The notes below the pieces were generated by a model. The model made no database searches, was not told where the DNA came from, and was given only the letters and a program-made list of their open reading frames with translations. Positions 8,761 through 18,756 of a stretch of DNA of 64,000 bases are shown piece by piece; position 1 is the first letter of the stretch, and every line of letters begins with the position of its first letter. Position numbers and translations under genes: made by a program. The stretch comes from Rhodospirillaceae bacterium. GTDB lineage: Bacteria; Pseudomonadota; Alphaproteobacteria; Rhodospirillales; Rhodospirillaceae. The stretch covers positions 1-64,000 of the forward strand of contig SCTM01000096.1 of the NCBI GenBank assembly GCA_004297485.1, read 5' to 3'.

Positions 8761-9687
8761 TCACGGTGCGCCGACAGGTTGATGATACTCCGCCACGCCT
8801 TCAGGGTCCTGGTGGATGATAACGTCGGCGGCCGGAAAGTCCGATTGAACCGCCGCCTCGACTTCGTCCGAGATGCGGTGCGCTTCAATAAGCGTCAAAG
8901 TTTTGTCGAGGACGATGTGCATTTGGATAAATTGCTGCACGCCGGACGATCGGGTTCGCAGCTCATGCACCCCACGCACCTTCGGATGCCGCCGTGCGGT
9001 CTCGATGATCATGCGGCGATCGGCCTCGGGCAATTCGTGGTCCATGAGAGCACTGACGGATGCATTGGCAATCCGGATCGCATTGACCAACAGGAATAGC
9101 GCGATACCGATGCCGAAGGCGGCGTCCGCCCAGGCAATGTTCAGACGAGTCGCCAGAACGAGGGCGACGATAACGCTGACGTTGAGGAGAACATCCCCGG
9201 AGTAGTGCAGCGAGTCGGCGGTGATCGCAAGCGATCCGGTTCTCTTGACGACGTACCGTTGAAACATCACCAACAGAATTGTCACGGCGATGGAAAAAAG
9301 CATCACCGCGATTCCGAGCGGCCCATCGGTCACCGGCGTCCTGTCGCCGAACCGTGAAGCCGCTTCCACGATCACCAGCACAGCAGATCCGGCCACGAAC
9401 GCAGCCTGTGTAAGACCGGAAAGCGGCTCGGCCTTGCCGTGACCGAATCGATGCTGTGCGTCCGCTGGCGTAAGTGCATGGCGAACCGCGATCATGTTGA
9501 CGGCGGATGCGAGAATATCGAGAACGGAATCCACTAAACTCGACAACAGCGCGACCGAATGGGTCTGGAAATAGGCCGCGGTTTTCACCACGACCAACAA
9601 GACAGCGCTGCCGACGGCGAGTTTCGTCGCGAAGCGCATAAGCGTTGGAGCGCGCCGGGCGTCTTGCCCGTGATCCCCTTCATACAT
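8761..9687 (-). CDS. Cation diffusion facilitator (FieF-like) transporter
   Basis: SLVDSVLDILAS, HRFGHGKAEPLSGL, ADSLHYSGDVLLN metal-site motifs; start set at MYEGDHGQD to reduce overlap with pdxH. Confidence 0.9.
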   Translation of the reverse strand: MYEGDHGQDARRAPTLMRFATKLAVGSAVLLVVVKTAAYFQTHSVALLSSLVDSVLDILASAVNMIAVRHALTPADAQHRFGHGKAEPLSGLTQAAFVAGSAVLVIVEAASRFGDRTPVTDGPLGIAVMLFSIAVTILLVMFQRYVVKRTGSLAITADSLHYSGDVLLNVSVIVALVLATRLNIAWADAAFGIGIALFLLVNAIRIANASVSALMDHELPEADRRMIIETARRHPKVRGVHELRTRSSGVQQFIQMHIVLDKTLTLIEAHRISDEVEAAVQSDFPAADVIIHQDPEGVAEYHQPVGAP

Positions 9688-9724
9688 CGGATGGACATAT
9701 CCAAACAAAGCGTACACCAACCAC

Positions 9725-10330
9725 TTAGGGATAGAGACGCCGCCATTGCCACCGGGCGTCGGCCGATCGCTCATACACCAGTCGGTCGTGGAGGCGGTTA
9801 GAAATATCCTGCCAGAACTCAATCGACTCCGGCCGCAACCGGTATCCGGACCATTGGTGCGGCCGAGGGACGGGCCCGCCATCATATCGCGCTTGCGCGG
9901 CCTTGAACCGCTCTAACAACGTCGCTCGCGCGGCCAAGGGCTCGGACTGGAGCGACGCCCAAGCCGCGAGTTGACTGTCGCGCGGCCGTGAATCGAAGTA
10001 GGCGTCGGCCTCGGCAACCGTGACGGCGGAAAATGGGCCTTCGATGCGAACTTGGCGGGAGAGGCTTTTCCAGTAAAGGCACAAAGCTCCGAAGGGATTT
10101 TCGGCGATTTCACGCCCCTTGCGGCTATGCGTATTCGTATAAAACACGAAACCGCTCGTGGCGAAGCCCTTCAAGAGAACCATGCGAACAGAAGGCCGAC
10201 CGTCGCGGGTCGCGGTTGCAAGGCTCATGGCCTCAGGCAAACCCGGCTCCCGCGCTGCGGCTTCAGCGAACCACTGCTGGAACAGCACGAGTGGATCGTC
10301 GGTCGGCGTGATCTGCGGCGCGGAATCCAT
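9725..10330 (-). CDS. pdxH: Pyridoxamine 5'-phosphate oxidase
   Basis: SVRMVLLKGFATSGFVFYTNTHSRKGREIAENP; RPHQWSGYRLRPESIEFW. Confidence 0.93.
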   Translation of the reverse strand: MDSAPQITPTDDPLVLFQQWFAEAAAREPGLPEAMSLATATRDGRPSVRMVLLKGFATSGFVFYTNTHSRKGREIAENPFGALCLYWKSLSRQVRIEGPFSAVTVAEADAYFDSRPRDSQLAAWASLQSEPLAARATLLERFKAAQARYDGGPVPRPHQWSGYRLRPESIEFWQDISNRLHDRLVYERSADARWQWRRLYP

Positions 10331-10365
10331 GATCTAAGGTGTGGTCCTGCTTACAAATTTGTCAA

Positions 10366-10441
10366 CTGGTGGAGCGGATTGGATATTCGCGACCCAGGTC
10401 GCCGCAAGACCGCGAAGCGAATGCTATAATCGGGCCACCAG
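10366..10441. repeat. Single hairpin related to the double-hairpin repeat (copy 3, partial)
   Basis: CTGGTGGAGCGGATTGGATATTCGC / GCGAATGCTATAATCGGGCCACCAG; left arm resembles hairpin B of copy 1 (GTGGAGCGGATTTGACATTCGC). Confidence 0.65.
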
Positions 10442-10626
10442 CAGCCCTTAACAGGTACATCAGACGCCCTCTTTTCGCCACCATCGACAGGCATTATTTT
10501 GCTTGAGAGCATGATAAATGAAGGTAGGGCACGCTTGTTGCGTCAGCTCAGACGAGGACTTAATTAAGCTAACAGTTATGGTCGAGTGAGATCAGTTCGC
10601 AACTCCGTGAAACTTAAAAGCAGGTC

Positions 10627-11127
10627 ATGACCATGCGTAAAATCTCGAACATCACCTTTCTCGCAATTCCGGCTTTGGCGACGGCCCTGACCTTGTCCGG
10701 CTGCGCCAACGACGGACAGGGCGGCAAGGAGGTCGGGGGCACGCTCACGGGCGCGGCGATCGGCGGCTTCATGGGTTCACAAATCGGTGGCGGCGGTGGC
10801 GGCGGCATGGCAGCGACCGCCATTGGAACGCTGTTGGGCGCGTACATCGGAAATTCCATCGGCCGCCAACTTGACGAGGATGATCGTCGACGGATGCGCG
10901 AAGCGGAAACGCGGGCCTACAGTTCACCGCTCAATGAGCCCATTACCTGGAACAATCCCAACAATGGCAACTCCGGTTACATCACGCCGATCCGTGATGG
11001 TCACTCGGAGAGCGGCGCCTATTGCCGTGAATTCCAATCCGAGGTGGTCGTGGGCGGCCAGCGCCAGAACGCTCACGGCACCGCCTGTCGTGAGCCGGAC
11101 GGCTCGTGGCGGATTGTAAACGGCTAG
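10627..11127 (+). CDS. Glycine-zipper 2TM / 17-kDa surface antigen-like lipoprotein
   Basis: Lipobox LTLSGCAND; GGxxG-rich stretch; CREFQSEVVVGGQRQNAHGTACREPDGSWRIV. Confidence 0.85.
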   Translation: MTMRKISNITFLAIPALATALTLSGCANDGQGGKEVGGTLTGAAIGGFMGSQIGGGGGGGMAATAIGTLLGAYIGNSIGRQLDEDDRRRMREAETRAYSSPLNEPITWNNPNNGNSGYITPIRDGHSESGAYCREFQSEVVVGGQRQNAHGTACREPDGSWRIVNG

Positions 11128-11306
11128 GCTTGCCCGGCCACACAATCGAGACCCTCTCGATTGACGTTCGGCACGCATACGTCATCTTGAACCGCTGGGT
11201 ACCGGCGCTTGCGCAAGGGCCGGCCGAAGTTGCCGTGGGCGGCGCCGATGGCTACTGTGTTGCCCCAGGCTGGCGCTGATCGCGCGCAAATCGGGTAAGG
11301 GGTCGC

Positions 11307-12146
11307 ATGGACGAGCAACTCAAGACGCTCGATCAAGTCAAGCACACGCTCATCGACTTGGCCCTCAAATTCGGGCCGAGAGTGCTGGTCGCCTTCGCGT
11401 TCTTCGTCGCCGGCATTTTCGTCAGCAATTGGGTGGGCAGGCTCACCGACGGGGGACTCAAGAAGTTTCACCTCGAGCCCCCGGTGCGGCAATTGCTGGT
11501 CCGCGTTGTCCGGATCTTCGTCATCGGTCTGTTCACGATCCTGGCGGTGCAGAATCTCGGCATCGAGCTTCTGCCTTTGATAGCAGGCCTTGGCATCGCC
11601 GGAGCCGGTGTCGCCCTCGCCATGCAGGGCGTGCTTGGAAACATGGTCGCCGGACTGACGGTCATTTTCACCCGGCCGTTCAGCGTCGGCGAATATATTT
11701 CGATTACAGGCGAAGAAGGACAGGTGGAGAGCATCAGTATCTTCAATACCGTGCTCATCCATGCGGACCTGTCGCGGGTCGTCATCCCTAACCGCAAGAT
11801 CGTCGGGGAGATCCTGCACAATTACGGGCGGGTCCGGCAGCTTGAAGTCGTTGTCACCGTCGCCTACGACGCCGACCTGAACGGCGCCCTCTCGGCCCTG
11901 AGCGGCGTCCTGCGCGACAGTTCCCTGACGCTCGACGACCCGGCGCCCGTGATCGCCGTCAGTATGCTTAGGCCGTCGGCGATCGACATCGCCGTGAAAC
12001 CATGGGTGAGCGTCGCGGATTACGGCACGGCCGGAAGTGAGGTCAGAAAGGCGATCGTGGAGAAGTTCCGCAGCCAGAACATCGCCAACCCGATCCCGCT
12101 GCAGGAGGTCAGGCTTCTGGGTAACCCCGCCAGCGATCGCGGCTGA
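11307..12146 (+). CDS. Small-conductance mechanosensitive channel (MscS family)
   Basis: GLGIAGAGVALAMQGVLGNMVAGLTVIFTRPFSVGEYI. Confidence 0.92.
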   Translation: MDEQLKTLDQVKHTLIDLALKFGPRVLVAFAFFVAGIFVSNWVGRLTDGGLKKFHLEPPVRQLLVRVVRIFVIGLFTILAVQNLGIELLPLIAGLGIAGAGVALAMQGVLGNMVAGLTVIFTRPFSVGEYISITGEEGQVESISIFNTVLIHADLSRVVIPNRKIVGEILHNYGRVRQLEVVVTVAYDADLNGALSALSGVLRDSSLTLDDPAPVIAVSMLRPSAIDIAVKPWVSVADYGTAGSEVRKAIVEKFRSQNIANPIPLQEVRLLGNPASDRG

Positions 12147-12319
12147 GGCCCCCGGGCACGGCGGCGGACCAAAAGGGCGGCCTTCACCCTGGGAGCGGTC
12201 GCAACCGAGGCATCGGTCCGATCGCCCGCCTTGCCCAAAAAGCGGTTTCGTGTAGGATGCCGCAAGTTATTGGTTCCTCGACGTGTTTTCAACGATTTGC
12301 TGTTCTGGATGGCTGTGGG

Positions 12320-13159
12320 ATGGGAGAGACGCAACACCTGATGAAGGGCAAGAAGGGGCTTATCCTTGGCCTTGCCAACGACCGCTCGCTCGCATGGGGT
12401 ATCGCCCAGCATGTGGCTGCCCACGGCGCGGAGTTGGCGTTCACCTACCAAGGTGAAGCCCTGGAAAAGCGCGTCCGCCCCCTGGCGCAAAGCCTCAACT
12501 CATCCCTGATTCTACCCTGCGACGTGACCGAACCGGCCACCTTGGATGCCCTGTTCGAAGCCATCCGGACCACCTGGGGCTCGCTCGACTTCGTGCTCCA
12601 TGCCATCGCGTTCTCCGACAAGGAGGAGCTCAAAGGCCGTTACATCGACGGGATCACCCGTGAGAACTTCCTGCGCACCATGGACATTTCGTGCTTTTCG
12701 TTCACCGACATCTGCCGCCGGGCAGAACCGCTGATGGTGAATGGCGGCAGCTTGCTGACCCTGTCCTATTACGGCGCGGAACGGGTCGTCCCGCACTACA
12801 ATGTCATGGGTATCGCCAAGGCCGCGCTTGAAGCCAGCGTCCGCTATCTCGCTGCCGATATGGGTGGCAAAAATATTCGGGTGAACGCAATCTCGGCCGG
12901 TCCGATCAAGACCCTGGCCGCTTCAGGCATCGGTGATTTTCGTTATATCTTGCGTTGGAACGAACTGAATGCCCCCCTTCACCGCAACGTCACCATTGAT
13001 GACGTGGGCAAGGCCGGCCTGTACCTGCTCAGCGATCTGTCCAGCGGTGTCACCGGCGAGGTCCAACACGTCGATTGTGGATACCATCTGGTGGGAATGA
13101 TGGCGGTAGAGTCGGCGCCGGAGATCGCCGAACTGCTCTCCGGCATTGCCACGAAATAG
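12320..13159 (+). CDS. fabI: Enoyl-[acyl-carrier-protein] reductase (NADH)
   Basis: KKGLILGLANDRSLAWGIA; SYYGAERVVPHYNVMGIAKAALEASVRYLA; start chosen at MGETQHLMKG. Confidence 0.92.
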   Translation: MGETQHLMKGKKGLILGLANDRSLAWGIAQHVAAHGAELAFTYQGEALEKRVRPLAQSLNSSLILPCDVTEPATLDALFEAIRTTWGSLDFVLHAIAFSDKEELKGRYIDGITRENFLRTMDISCFSFTDICRRAEPLMVNGGSLLTLSYYGAERVVPHYNVMGIAKAALEASVRYLAADMGGKNIRVNAISAGPIKTLAASGIGDFRYILRWNELNAPLHRNVTIDDVGKAGLYLLSDLSSGVTGEVQHVDCGYHLVGMMAVESAPEIAELLSGIATK

Positions 13160-13173
13160 CCAGGCCAGAGTGA

Positions 13174-13349
13174 TGCCGCCCTTTGGTGCCCGGTATCCGA
13201 AATTCGTGGTTCGCGTCCGCAAACTGAGATACGAATTTCGGCTACCAAAGGGCACTAGCAAACATTTGAATCTAGTACCGCTTTTCGATCAGAAATTCCT
13301 GACGCGATGTGACGACCTCTATGTAGGAATTTCTGATCGGCGGGACTAG
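13174..13349. repeat. Composite double-hairpin repeat, copy 2
   Basis: Hairpin A CTTTGGT..CCGAAATTCGT / ACGAATTTCGG..ACCAAAG; linker GCAAACATTTGAATCT; hairpin B CTAGTACCGC..CGATCAGAAATTCCT / AGGAATTTCTGATCG..GCGGGACTAG. Confidence 0.85.
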
Positions 13350-13378
13350 CCCGCGGCGACGGCGCAATAGAACCTGAA

Positions 13379-14467
13379 ATGTCCAGCAACACCTTCGGCA
13401 AACTTTTCCGCTTCACGACCTTCGGCGAAAGCCACGGCCCCGCCATCGGCTGTGTGGTTGACGGCGTGCCGCCACGTTTGTCCCTGAATGAAGCCGACAT
13501 TCAGGTGTGGCTGGACAAACGCAAGCCGGGCACTTCGAAATACACGACGCAACGGCGCGAACCGGACGCGGTGCGCATTCTCTCGGGTGTATTCGAGGGC
13601 ATGACCACGGGTGCGTCCATCGGCCTTCTGATCGAGAATGTCGACGCGCGGTCCAAGGATTACGCGGATATCGCCGAAAAGTTCCGACCGGGGCATGCGG
13701 ATTATGCCTATTGGAAGAAATATGGCATTCGCGACTATCGCGGCGGTGGGCGAGCCTCTGCGCGGGAAACCGCCATGCGGGTGGCCGCAGGCGCCATCGC
13801 GCGAAAAATTCTCGCGGCGCGTTTCGGTGCGCAGGTTACCGTTCGCGGTGCCCTGGTGCAGATTGGACCGCACGCCATCGACCGCGCACGGTGGGACTGG
13901 AGCGAAGTCGACCGCAATCCCTTCTTCTGCCCGGATGCGAAGGCGGCCGAGACCTGGGCCGCGTATCTGGACGAGGTCCGCAAGGCGGGGTCATCCTGCG
14001 GCGCCGTCATCGAGGTCACGGCCGAGGGTTTGCCGGCCGGACTGGGCGAGCCGATCTACGGCAAGCTTGATGCCGAAATCGCCGCCGCGCTTATGGGCAT
14101 CAACGCGGCCAAGGGCGTCGAGATCGGCGCCGGGTTTGCCGCGGCTGCGCTGAGCGGCGAAGAAAATGCCGACGAGATGCGCATGGGCAACGACGGCCAG
14201 GTGCAGTTTCTGTCCAATCGCGCCGGAGGAATTCTCGGTGGGATATCGACGGGGCAGCCGGTCGTGGCGCGGCTCGCGATTAAACCGACCAGCTCGATCC
14301 TGTCGCCGCGCCGGACCGTGGATATTCACGGACACGATACCGAAATTGTCACCAAAGGCCGCCACGACCCATGTGTGGGCATTCGTGGTGTTCCGGTCGC
14401 GGAGGCAATGGTCGCGGCGGTGCTGGCAGATCAGGCCATGCGCCACGCTGCCCAATGCGGGCCGTAA
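13379..14467 (+). CDS. aroC: Chorismate synthase
   Basis: [47 protein letters not shown]. Confidence 0.96.
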   Translation: MSSNTFGKLFRFTTFGESHGPAIGCVVDGVPPRLSLNEADIQVWLDKRKPGTSKYTTQRREPDAVRILSGVFEGMTTGASIGLLIENVDARSKDYADIAEKFRPGHADYAYWKKYGIRDYRGGGRASARETAMRVAAGAIARKILAARFGAQVTVRGALVQIGPHAIDRARWDWSEVDRNPFFCPDAKAAETWAAYLDEVRKAGSSCGAVIEVTAEGLPAGLGEPIYGKLDAEIAAALMGINAAKGVEIGAGFAAAALSGEENADEMRMGNDGQVQFLSNRAGGILGGISTGQPVVARLAIKPTSSILSPRRTVDIHGHDTEIVTKGRHDPCVGIRGVPVAEAMVAAVLADQAMRHAAQCGP

Positions 14468-14530
14468 AGCTGCGAGTCATAAAAGCGTAACGCCGCCCGT
14501 TGCGGCAACCGTGCAAACTAAGGACCTAAC

Positions 14531-16318
14531 ATGCGAAGCCTTGGCAAAATCCTGGTTGGACTTCTCGCCAGCATCGGCTTCATCGTCGTCGTGCTCATCG
14601 GTCTCGGCATCTATGCCGCCGCGCGGTGGGAAGGGACGCACGAGGCTCATCGCGCGCCGGATCGTTTTGTCCTAACGCTTGATCTGGACAAGGGTTTTGA
14701 CGAATCCCCTGACGGCACGAAACTGGCGTCGCTCAAATTCGGTCCTCACGTCACATTCCAGGACGCCGTCTTGGCATTGAAGCGCGCGAAGGACGATCCG
14801 CGCGTCATCGGCGTCGCCGCAAGCCTGAACGATCAAGCCATCGGCATCGCCAGAATTCAGGAGATCCGCGACCTGATCGGACAGATTCGCGCTGCCGGCA
14901 AACCCACGACCCTGTTTTCCGAATCCATCGGCGAAGGCACCGGTGCGATGTCGAGCTACTACCTGGCGTCGGCATTCGGCGACATTTGGGTGCAACCTTC
15001 CGGCGACGTCGGCATTGCCGGCATCGGCATCGAGCAGCCGTTCTTTAAAAAGCTTCTCGACCGCATCGGCGTGAAGGCGAGTTTCGTCAAACGCAAGGAA
15101 TACAAAAGCGCCGCCGAGAATCTAACCGACGAAAGCATGTCGCCCGCCAATCACGAGGAATTGCAGGCGCTGCTGGGCGGCTGGTTCGACCAGATGGTGA
15201 CGGGCATTGCCGGCGACCGAAAACTGACTCCTGCCGCCGTCAAGGATCTGGTCGACAAAGGACCGCTGACGGCGGCCGAGGCCAAGGACGGTGGTTTGAT
15301 CGACCATCTTGGCTATCGCGATGAGTTCGAAGCGAACTTGGGAAAAACCACCGGCGGCATGGTTCATGTACCGCTTTCAAAATATGCCCAGATGGAACCT
15401 CCCGAGGGCCGGCCGGAGCCGAAGAAGAGCATCGCCGTCATCACCGCTGTCGGGGAAATCAGCCGAGGGACAGCGGACGATAGCCCTCTCTCCAGCGACA
15501 ACGGCATCAAGTCAGCAGTTGTCGCGAAGGCAATCCGTGATGCCGTAGGAAATCAGAATGTCGCGGCCATCATCATCCGCATCGATAGCCCCGGCGGCTC
15601 TTACGTTGCCTCTGACACGATCTGGCGTGAGGTCGTCCGGGCAAAGCAGAGCAAGAAGCCCGTCATCGTGAGCATGGGCGATGTCGCGGCCTCGGGCGGT
15701 TATTTTATCGCCATGGCCGCCGACCGCATCTTCGCCGAACCGGGCACGATCACCGGCTCGATCGGCGTGCTCAGCGGCAAGATCGTTATCGGCGGTGCAT
15801 CGGATAAGCTCGATGTCCACTGGGATCGCATTACGGCCGGCGAGTCGGCCGGTCTTTACAGTTCGACCACCGACTTCACGCCCAAGCAGCTTGCGCGCCT
15901 CAACGAAGTCATGGATACGGTCTACACCGATTTCACCACGAAAGCCGCGCAGGGGCGCAAGGTCGACGTGGAGACGCTGGAAAAATCCGCGCACGGCCGG
16001 GTCTGGAGCGGTGCCGATGCGCTCAAGGTTGGTTTGGTCGATGAGCTGGGCGGATTTGCCCAGGCTCTCGACTATACCAAGACACAGATTGGCCTGAAGC
16101 CAAGTGATACCGTGTGGCTGCTGTCTTACCCACCGGCGGAAGATCCCTGGGAGAAATTGCTCAAGACCTTGAGCGATGGCGACGTCCCATCCGATATTTT
16201 CACAATGATGCGGTCGGCCGCGGAGATCGGTCGCGTGCTTGCCCCGGCCGAAGGGATTCTGGCGGGCACCAGCACCCACGGTCCCCAACTGCAGATGGCG
16301 CCGGTGATCGTGAACTGA
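14531..16318 (+). CDS. sppA: Signal peptide peptidase SppA (67K type)
   Basis: RIDSPGGSYVASDTIWREV; MGDVAASGGYFIAMAADRIFAEPGTITGSIGV. Confidence 0.92.
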   Translation: MRSLGKILVGLLASIGFIVVVLIGLGIYAAARWEGTHEAHRAPDRFVLTLDLDKGFDESPDGTKLASLKFGPHVTFQDAVLALKRAKDDPRVIGVAASLNDQAIGIARIQEIRDLIGQIRAAGKPTTLFSESIGEGTGAMSSYYLASAFGDIWVQPSGDVGIAGIGIEQPFFKKLLDRIGVKASFVKRKEYKSAAENLTDESMSPANHEELQALLGGWFDQMVTGIAGDRKLTPAAVKDLVDKGPLTAAEAKDGGLIDHLGYRDEFEANLGKTTGGMVHVPLSKYAQMEPPEGRPEPKKSIAVITAVGEISRGTADDSPLSSDNGIKSAVVAKAIRDAVGNQNVAAIIIRIDSPGGSYVASDTIWREVVRAKQSKKPVIVSMGDVAASGGYFIAMAADRIFAEPGTITGSIGVLSGKIVIGGASDKLDVHWDRITAGESAGLYSSTTDFTPKQLARLNEVMDTVYTDFTTKAAQGRKVDVETLEKSAHGRVWSGADALKVGLVDELGGFAQALDYTKTQIGLKPSDTVWLLSYPPAEDPWEKLLKTLSDGDVPSDIFTMMRSAAEIGRVLAPAEGILAGTSTHGPQLQMAPVIVN

Positions 16319-17172
16319 TGACGCCAGCGGAAATTCGTCGCGCCTTGTACGCCCGGGCCATCATGGCGCGGGCGGGAGCGGACAACGCCGCATTGGAGCA
16401 GGCCTTCGCCGCCGTGGGGCGGGAACAGTTCGCGGGGCCGGGACCTTGGCATATTTGGACGCCCCAGGGTTACGCTCTCACCGCGTCAAATGATCCGGAA
16501 GCGCTCTATCACGATGTCGTCGTCGCCCTCGACAAGGACAAGGGTATCAACATCGGCGAGCCCTCGTATCATGCTCGCTGCCTCAATGCGCTCATGGTTC
16601 GGCGCGGGGAGACGGCGGTGCACATCGGCGGCGGGGTCGGTTATTACACGGCCATTCTCTCTGAACTGGTGGGACCCACCGGTGCCGTCGTGTCATTTGA
16701 AATCGAGCCGTCGCTCGTCGCCCGTGCCCGCCCGAATCTCACGGCCCGCAGCAACGTGGAGGTTCGCCTGCAATCGGGGAGCGACGGTCCGTTGCCCAAC
16801 GCCGACGTCATCTATGTCAATGCCGGCGCAACTTATCCTCCTCGGACATGGCTTGAGGCCTTGCGTCCCGGTGGACGGCTGATGTTCCCTCTCACCGGCA
16901 CCAACGGCAATGGCGGGATGCTTCGGATCGAGCGCGGCGAAACCGCGTGGGACGCGAGATTTATCTGTCTGGTGGGGTTTTTCCCGTGCGTCGGCACCCG
17001 CGACACCGCCCTCGCCGCGCGGCTTGAAACCGCCTTCGACACACCGCAATGGTGGGGCGTGCAATCCTTGCATCTGGGCGACAGGCCGCCGGACGACTCG
17101 TGCTGGCTCGCGGGTGACGGATGGTGGCTGTCCACGCGCGGCGGCCCACCGGCACATCCGGGACCTTGCTGA
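16318..17172 (+). CDS. Protein-L-isoaspartate O-methyltransferase-like SAM methyltransferase
   Basis: VHIGGGVGYYTAILSELVGPTGAVVSFEIEP; ATG overlaps sppA TGA (TGATG). Confidence 0.75.
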   Translation: MTPAEIRRALYARAIMARAGADNAALEQAFAAVGREQFAGPGPWHIWTPQGYALTASNDPEALYHDVVVALDKDKGINIGEPSYHARCLNALMVRRGETAVHIGGGVGYYTAILSELVGPTGAVVSFEIEPSLVARARPNLTARSNVEVRLQSGSDGPLPNADVIYVNAGATYPPRTWLEALRPGGRLMFPLTGTNGNGGMLRIERGETAWDARFICLVGFFPCVGTRDTALAARLETAFDTPQWWGVQSLHLGDRPPDDSCWLAGDGWWLSTRGGPPAHPGPC

Positions 17173-17180
17173 CACGCACC

Positions 17181-18740
17181 ATGGCTGACTCCGTCTCCTC
17201 CACGACAGCACCCGGCACGCTCCTTCTCGACGATGGGCTGGGCCGGAACGGATGCCGCTGCACGCCCGGCTGCCGGGAAATTGTAGGACAGTTTCGCACA
17301 TCTATCGGACGCGCTCGGCGATTCAATGTCGAGGCCGTGCCCATGACGCCCAGCGAATTGACCGCCGTGCCGACCGTCGCCAAACAGGTCGGGGTCTACG
17401 CCATGGCGACCCTCGACCTCGCGGCCTACGCCGACATGGATGCGGTGATGAAGGCCGCGCGACTGATCTCCACCAAACGCGGCACCGTCAATCGCCAGAT
17501 CGCGCGGGCGCGGCGGTCTGGATACACGGTGCGGGAATTCGAGCCCGGCGAATATCTTCCGGACATGGTCGCCATCCACCGCTCGAAAACCTTTCGCGAC
17601 CGCAAGCCCATGGAAGGCGCGCTCCATCTCGCCGATGCGGACGCCTTGGCGAAAATGATTCGCCCAGTCGCGGCGCGTGCATGCGCGCAGCACAACGAAA
17701 GCTTCTGGGGCGTATTCCGGGAAGCCACCGATCGCTCCGACGGCGACTATCTTGTCGGATACATCTGTTTGACGCGGCTGGGCAACAGTGCCGTCTACCG
17801 GCATCTCATGGGCCGTGGGGACCATCTCCGCAACGGCATCATGTATCTGCTCCATTATGAGCTGGTGGCGACGCTGCTCAAGGCCCCCCCGGCGGGCTTG
17901 CGTTATCTCACCCACGGCGCCTATGCGCGCCGTCCGCTTGATCCGCCCACCCACTGGAAGCGGCTGGCGTTGTTCAAGCCCCATTACCTGCTCTATGCCG
18001 ACGATCACAGCACTCGCATTCCCGTGACACCGTCCATGCCGGGACTCGCCGAGGGGCTTCTTGCCGTCAAGCAGACCCTCGACGAACCTTGGCCCCAAGC
18101 AGTGACCACCGCCGCGCAGATCGGCGTCTCACAGGAGTGGTTGGGCATCCTCCACCGCATGTGGATCGTGGAAAACGTACGTGCACCAGGGCTGATGATG
18201 AACGTCCTACGCAGCGGCCCATATCCGCCGCTTGATGTGCTCCGTCCCCTGGGCTCAAATCTTTTTCCGGCAGAGGCGCTCGACGGGATTGAGAGCACGC
18301 TCGCGCTTCTCCGGAACAATGGCCGTGGCTTGGATACACTGCTGCCCGTGCGCGATAGCGGCATGGAGCGCGTTCATATCATCCACACACACACCGCAGA
18401 ATTAAACGCCCTTGAGGATACTTATCCTGCCACATGGACGTATGGGACACGCGCCGACACACCCGATATATACGATGCCGATCTCTGGATCGGAGAATCG
18501 GACCAACCAGAGTCCCTGACGCACATCTTGAAATCCTGGGCAAGCAAGCCTTCGCGGCGCATGCTTATGTCCGTCAGCGAAACAGACTTTCTCGCGCTTG
18601 ATTGCCCGACGCGCACGACGGAGGAGATCACCACGCGCTTCAGTGAGATCATCGGCCACACCCTCACTTGCCGGAGCGTCCACTTCCGCCATGGCGCGCC
18701 GGAAGAAATGCATTGGGTGTGGCTCGAAAAAGCCGGGTGA
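17181..18740 (+). CDS. Uncharacterised ~520-aa protein, possibly GNAT/FemAB-like acyltransferase in its N-terminal half
   Basis: Long ORF immediately after the methyltransferase; no confidently recognised domain. Confidence 0.6.
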   Translation: MADSVSSTTAPGTLLLDDGLGRNGCRCTPGCREIVGQFRTSIGRARRFNVEAVPMTPSELTAVPTVAKQVGVYAMATLDLAAYADMDAVMKAARLISTKRGTVNRQIARARRSGYTVREFEPGEYLPDMVAIHRSKTFRDRKPMEGALHLADADALAKMIRPVAARACAQHNESFWGVFREATDRSDGDYLVGYICLTRLGNSAVYRHLMGRGDHLRNGIMYLLHYELVATLLKAPPAGLRYLTHGAYARRPLDPPTHWKRLALFKPHYLLYADDHSTRIPVTPSMPGLAEGLLAVKQTLDEPWPQAVTTAAQIGVSQEWLGILHRMWIVENVRAPGLMMNVLRSGPYPPLDVLRPLGSNLFPAEALDGIESTLALLRNNGRGLDTLLPVRDSGMERVHIIHTHTAELNALEDTYPATWTYGTRADTPDIYDADLWIGESDQPESLTHILKSWASKPSRRMLMSVSETDFLALDCPTRTTEEITTRFSEIIGHTLTCRSVHFRHGAPEEMHWVWLEKAG

Positions 18741-18756
18741 CGCGGTTGGCATGACG

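Noticed and set aside
16833-18098. 421-aa minus-strand ORF
   Set aside because: Antisense to the methyltransferase and orphan gene; biased composition. Kept the plus-strand frame because it is coupled to sppA.
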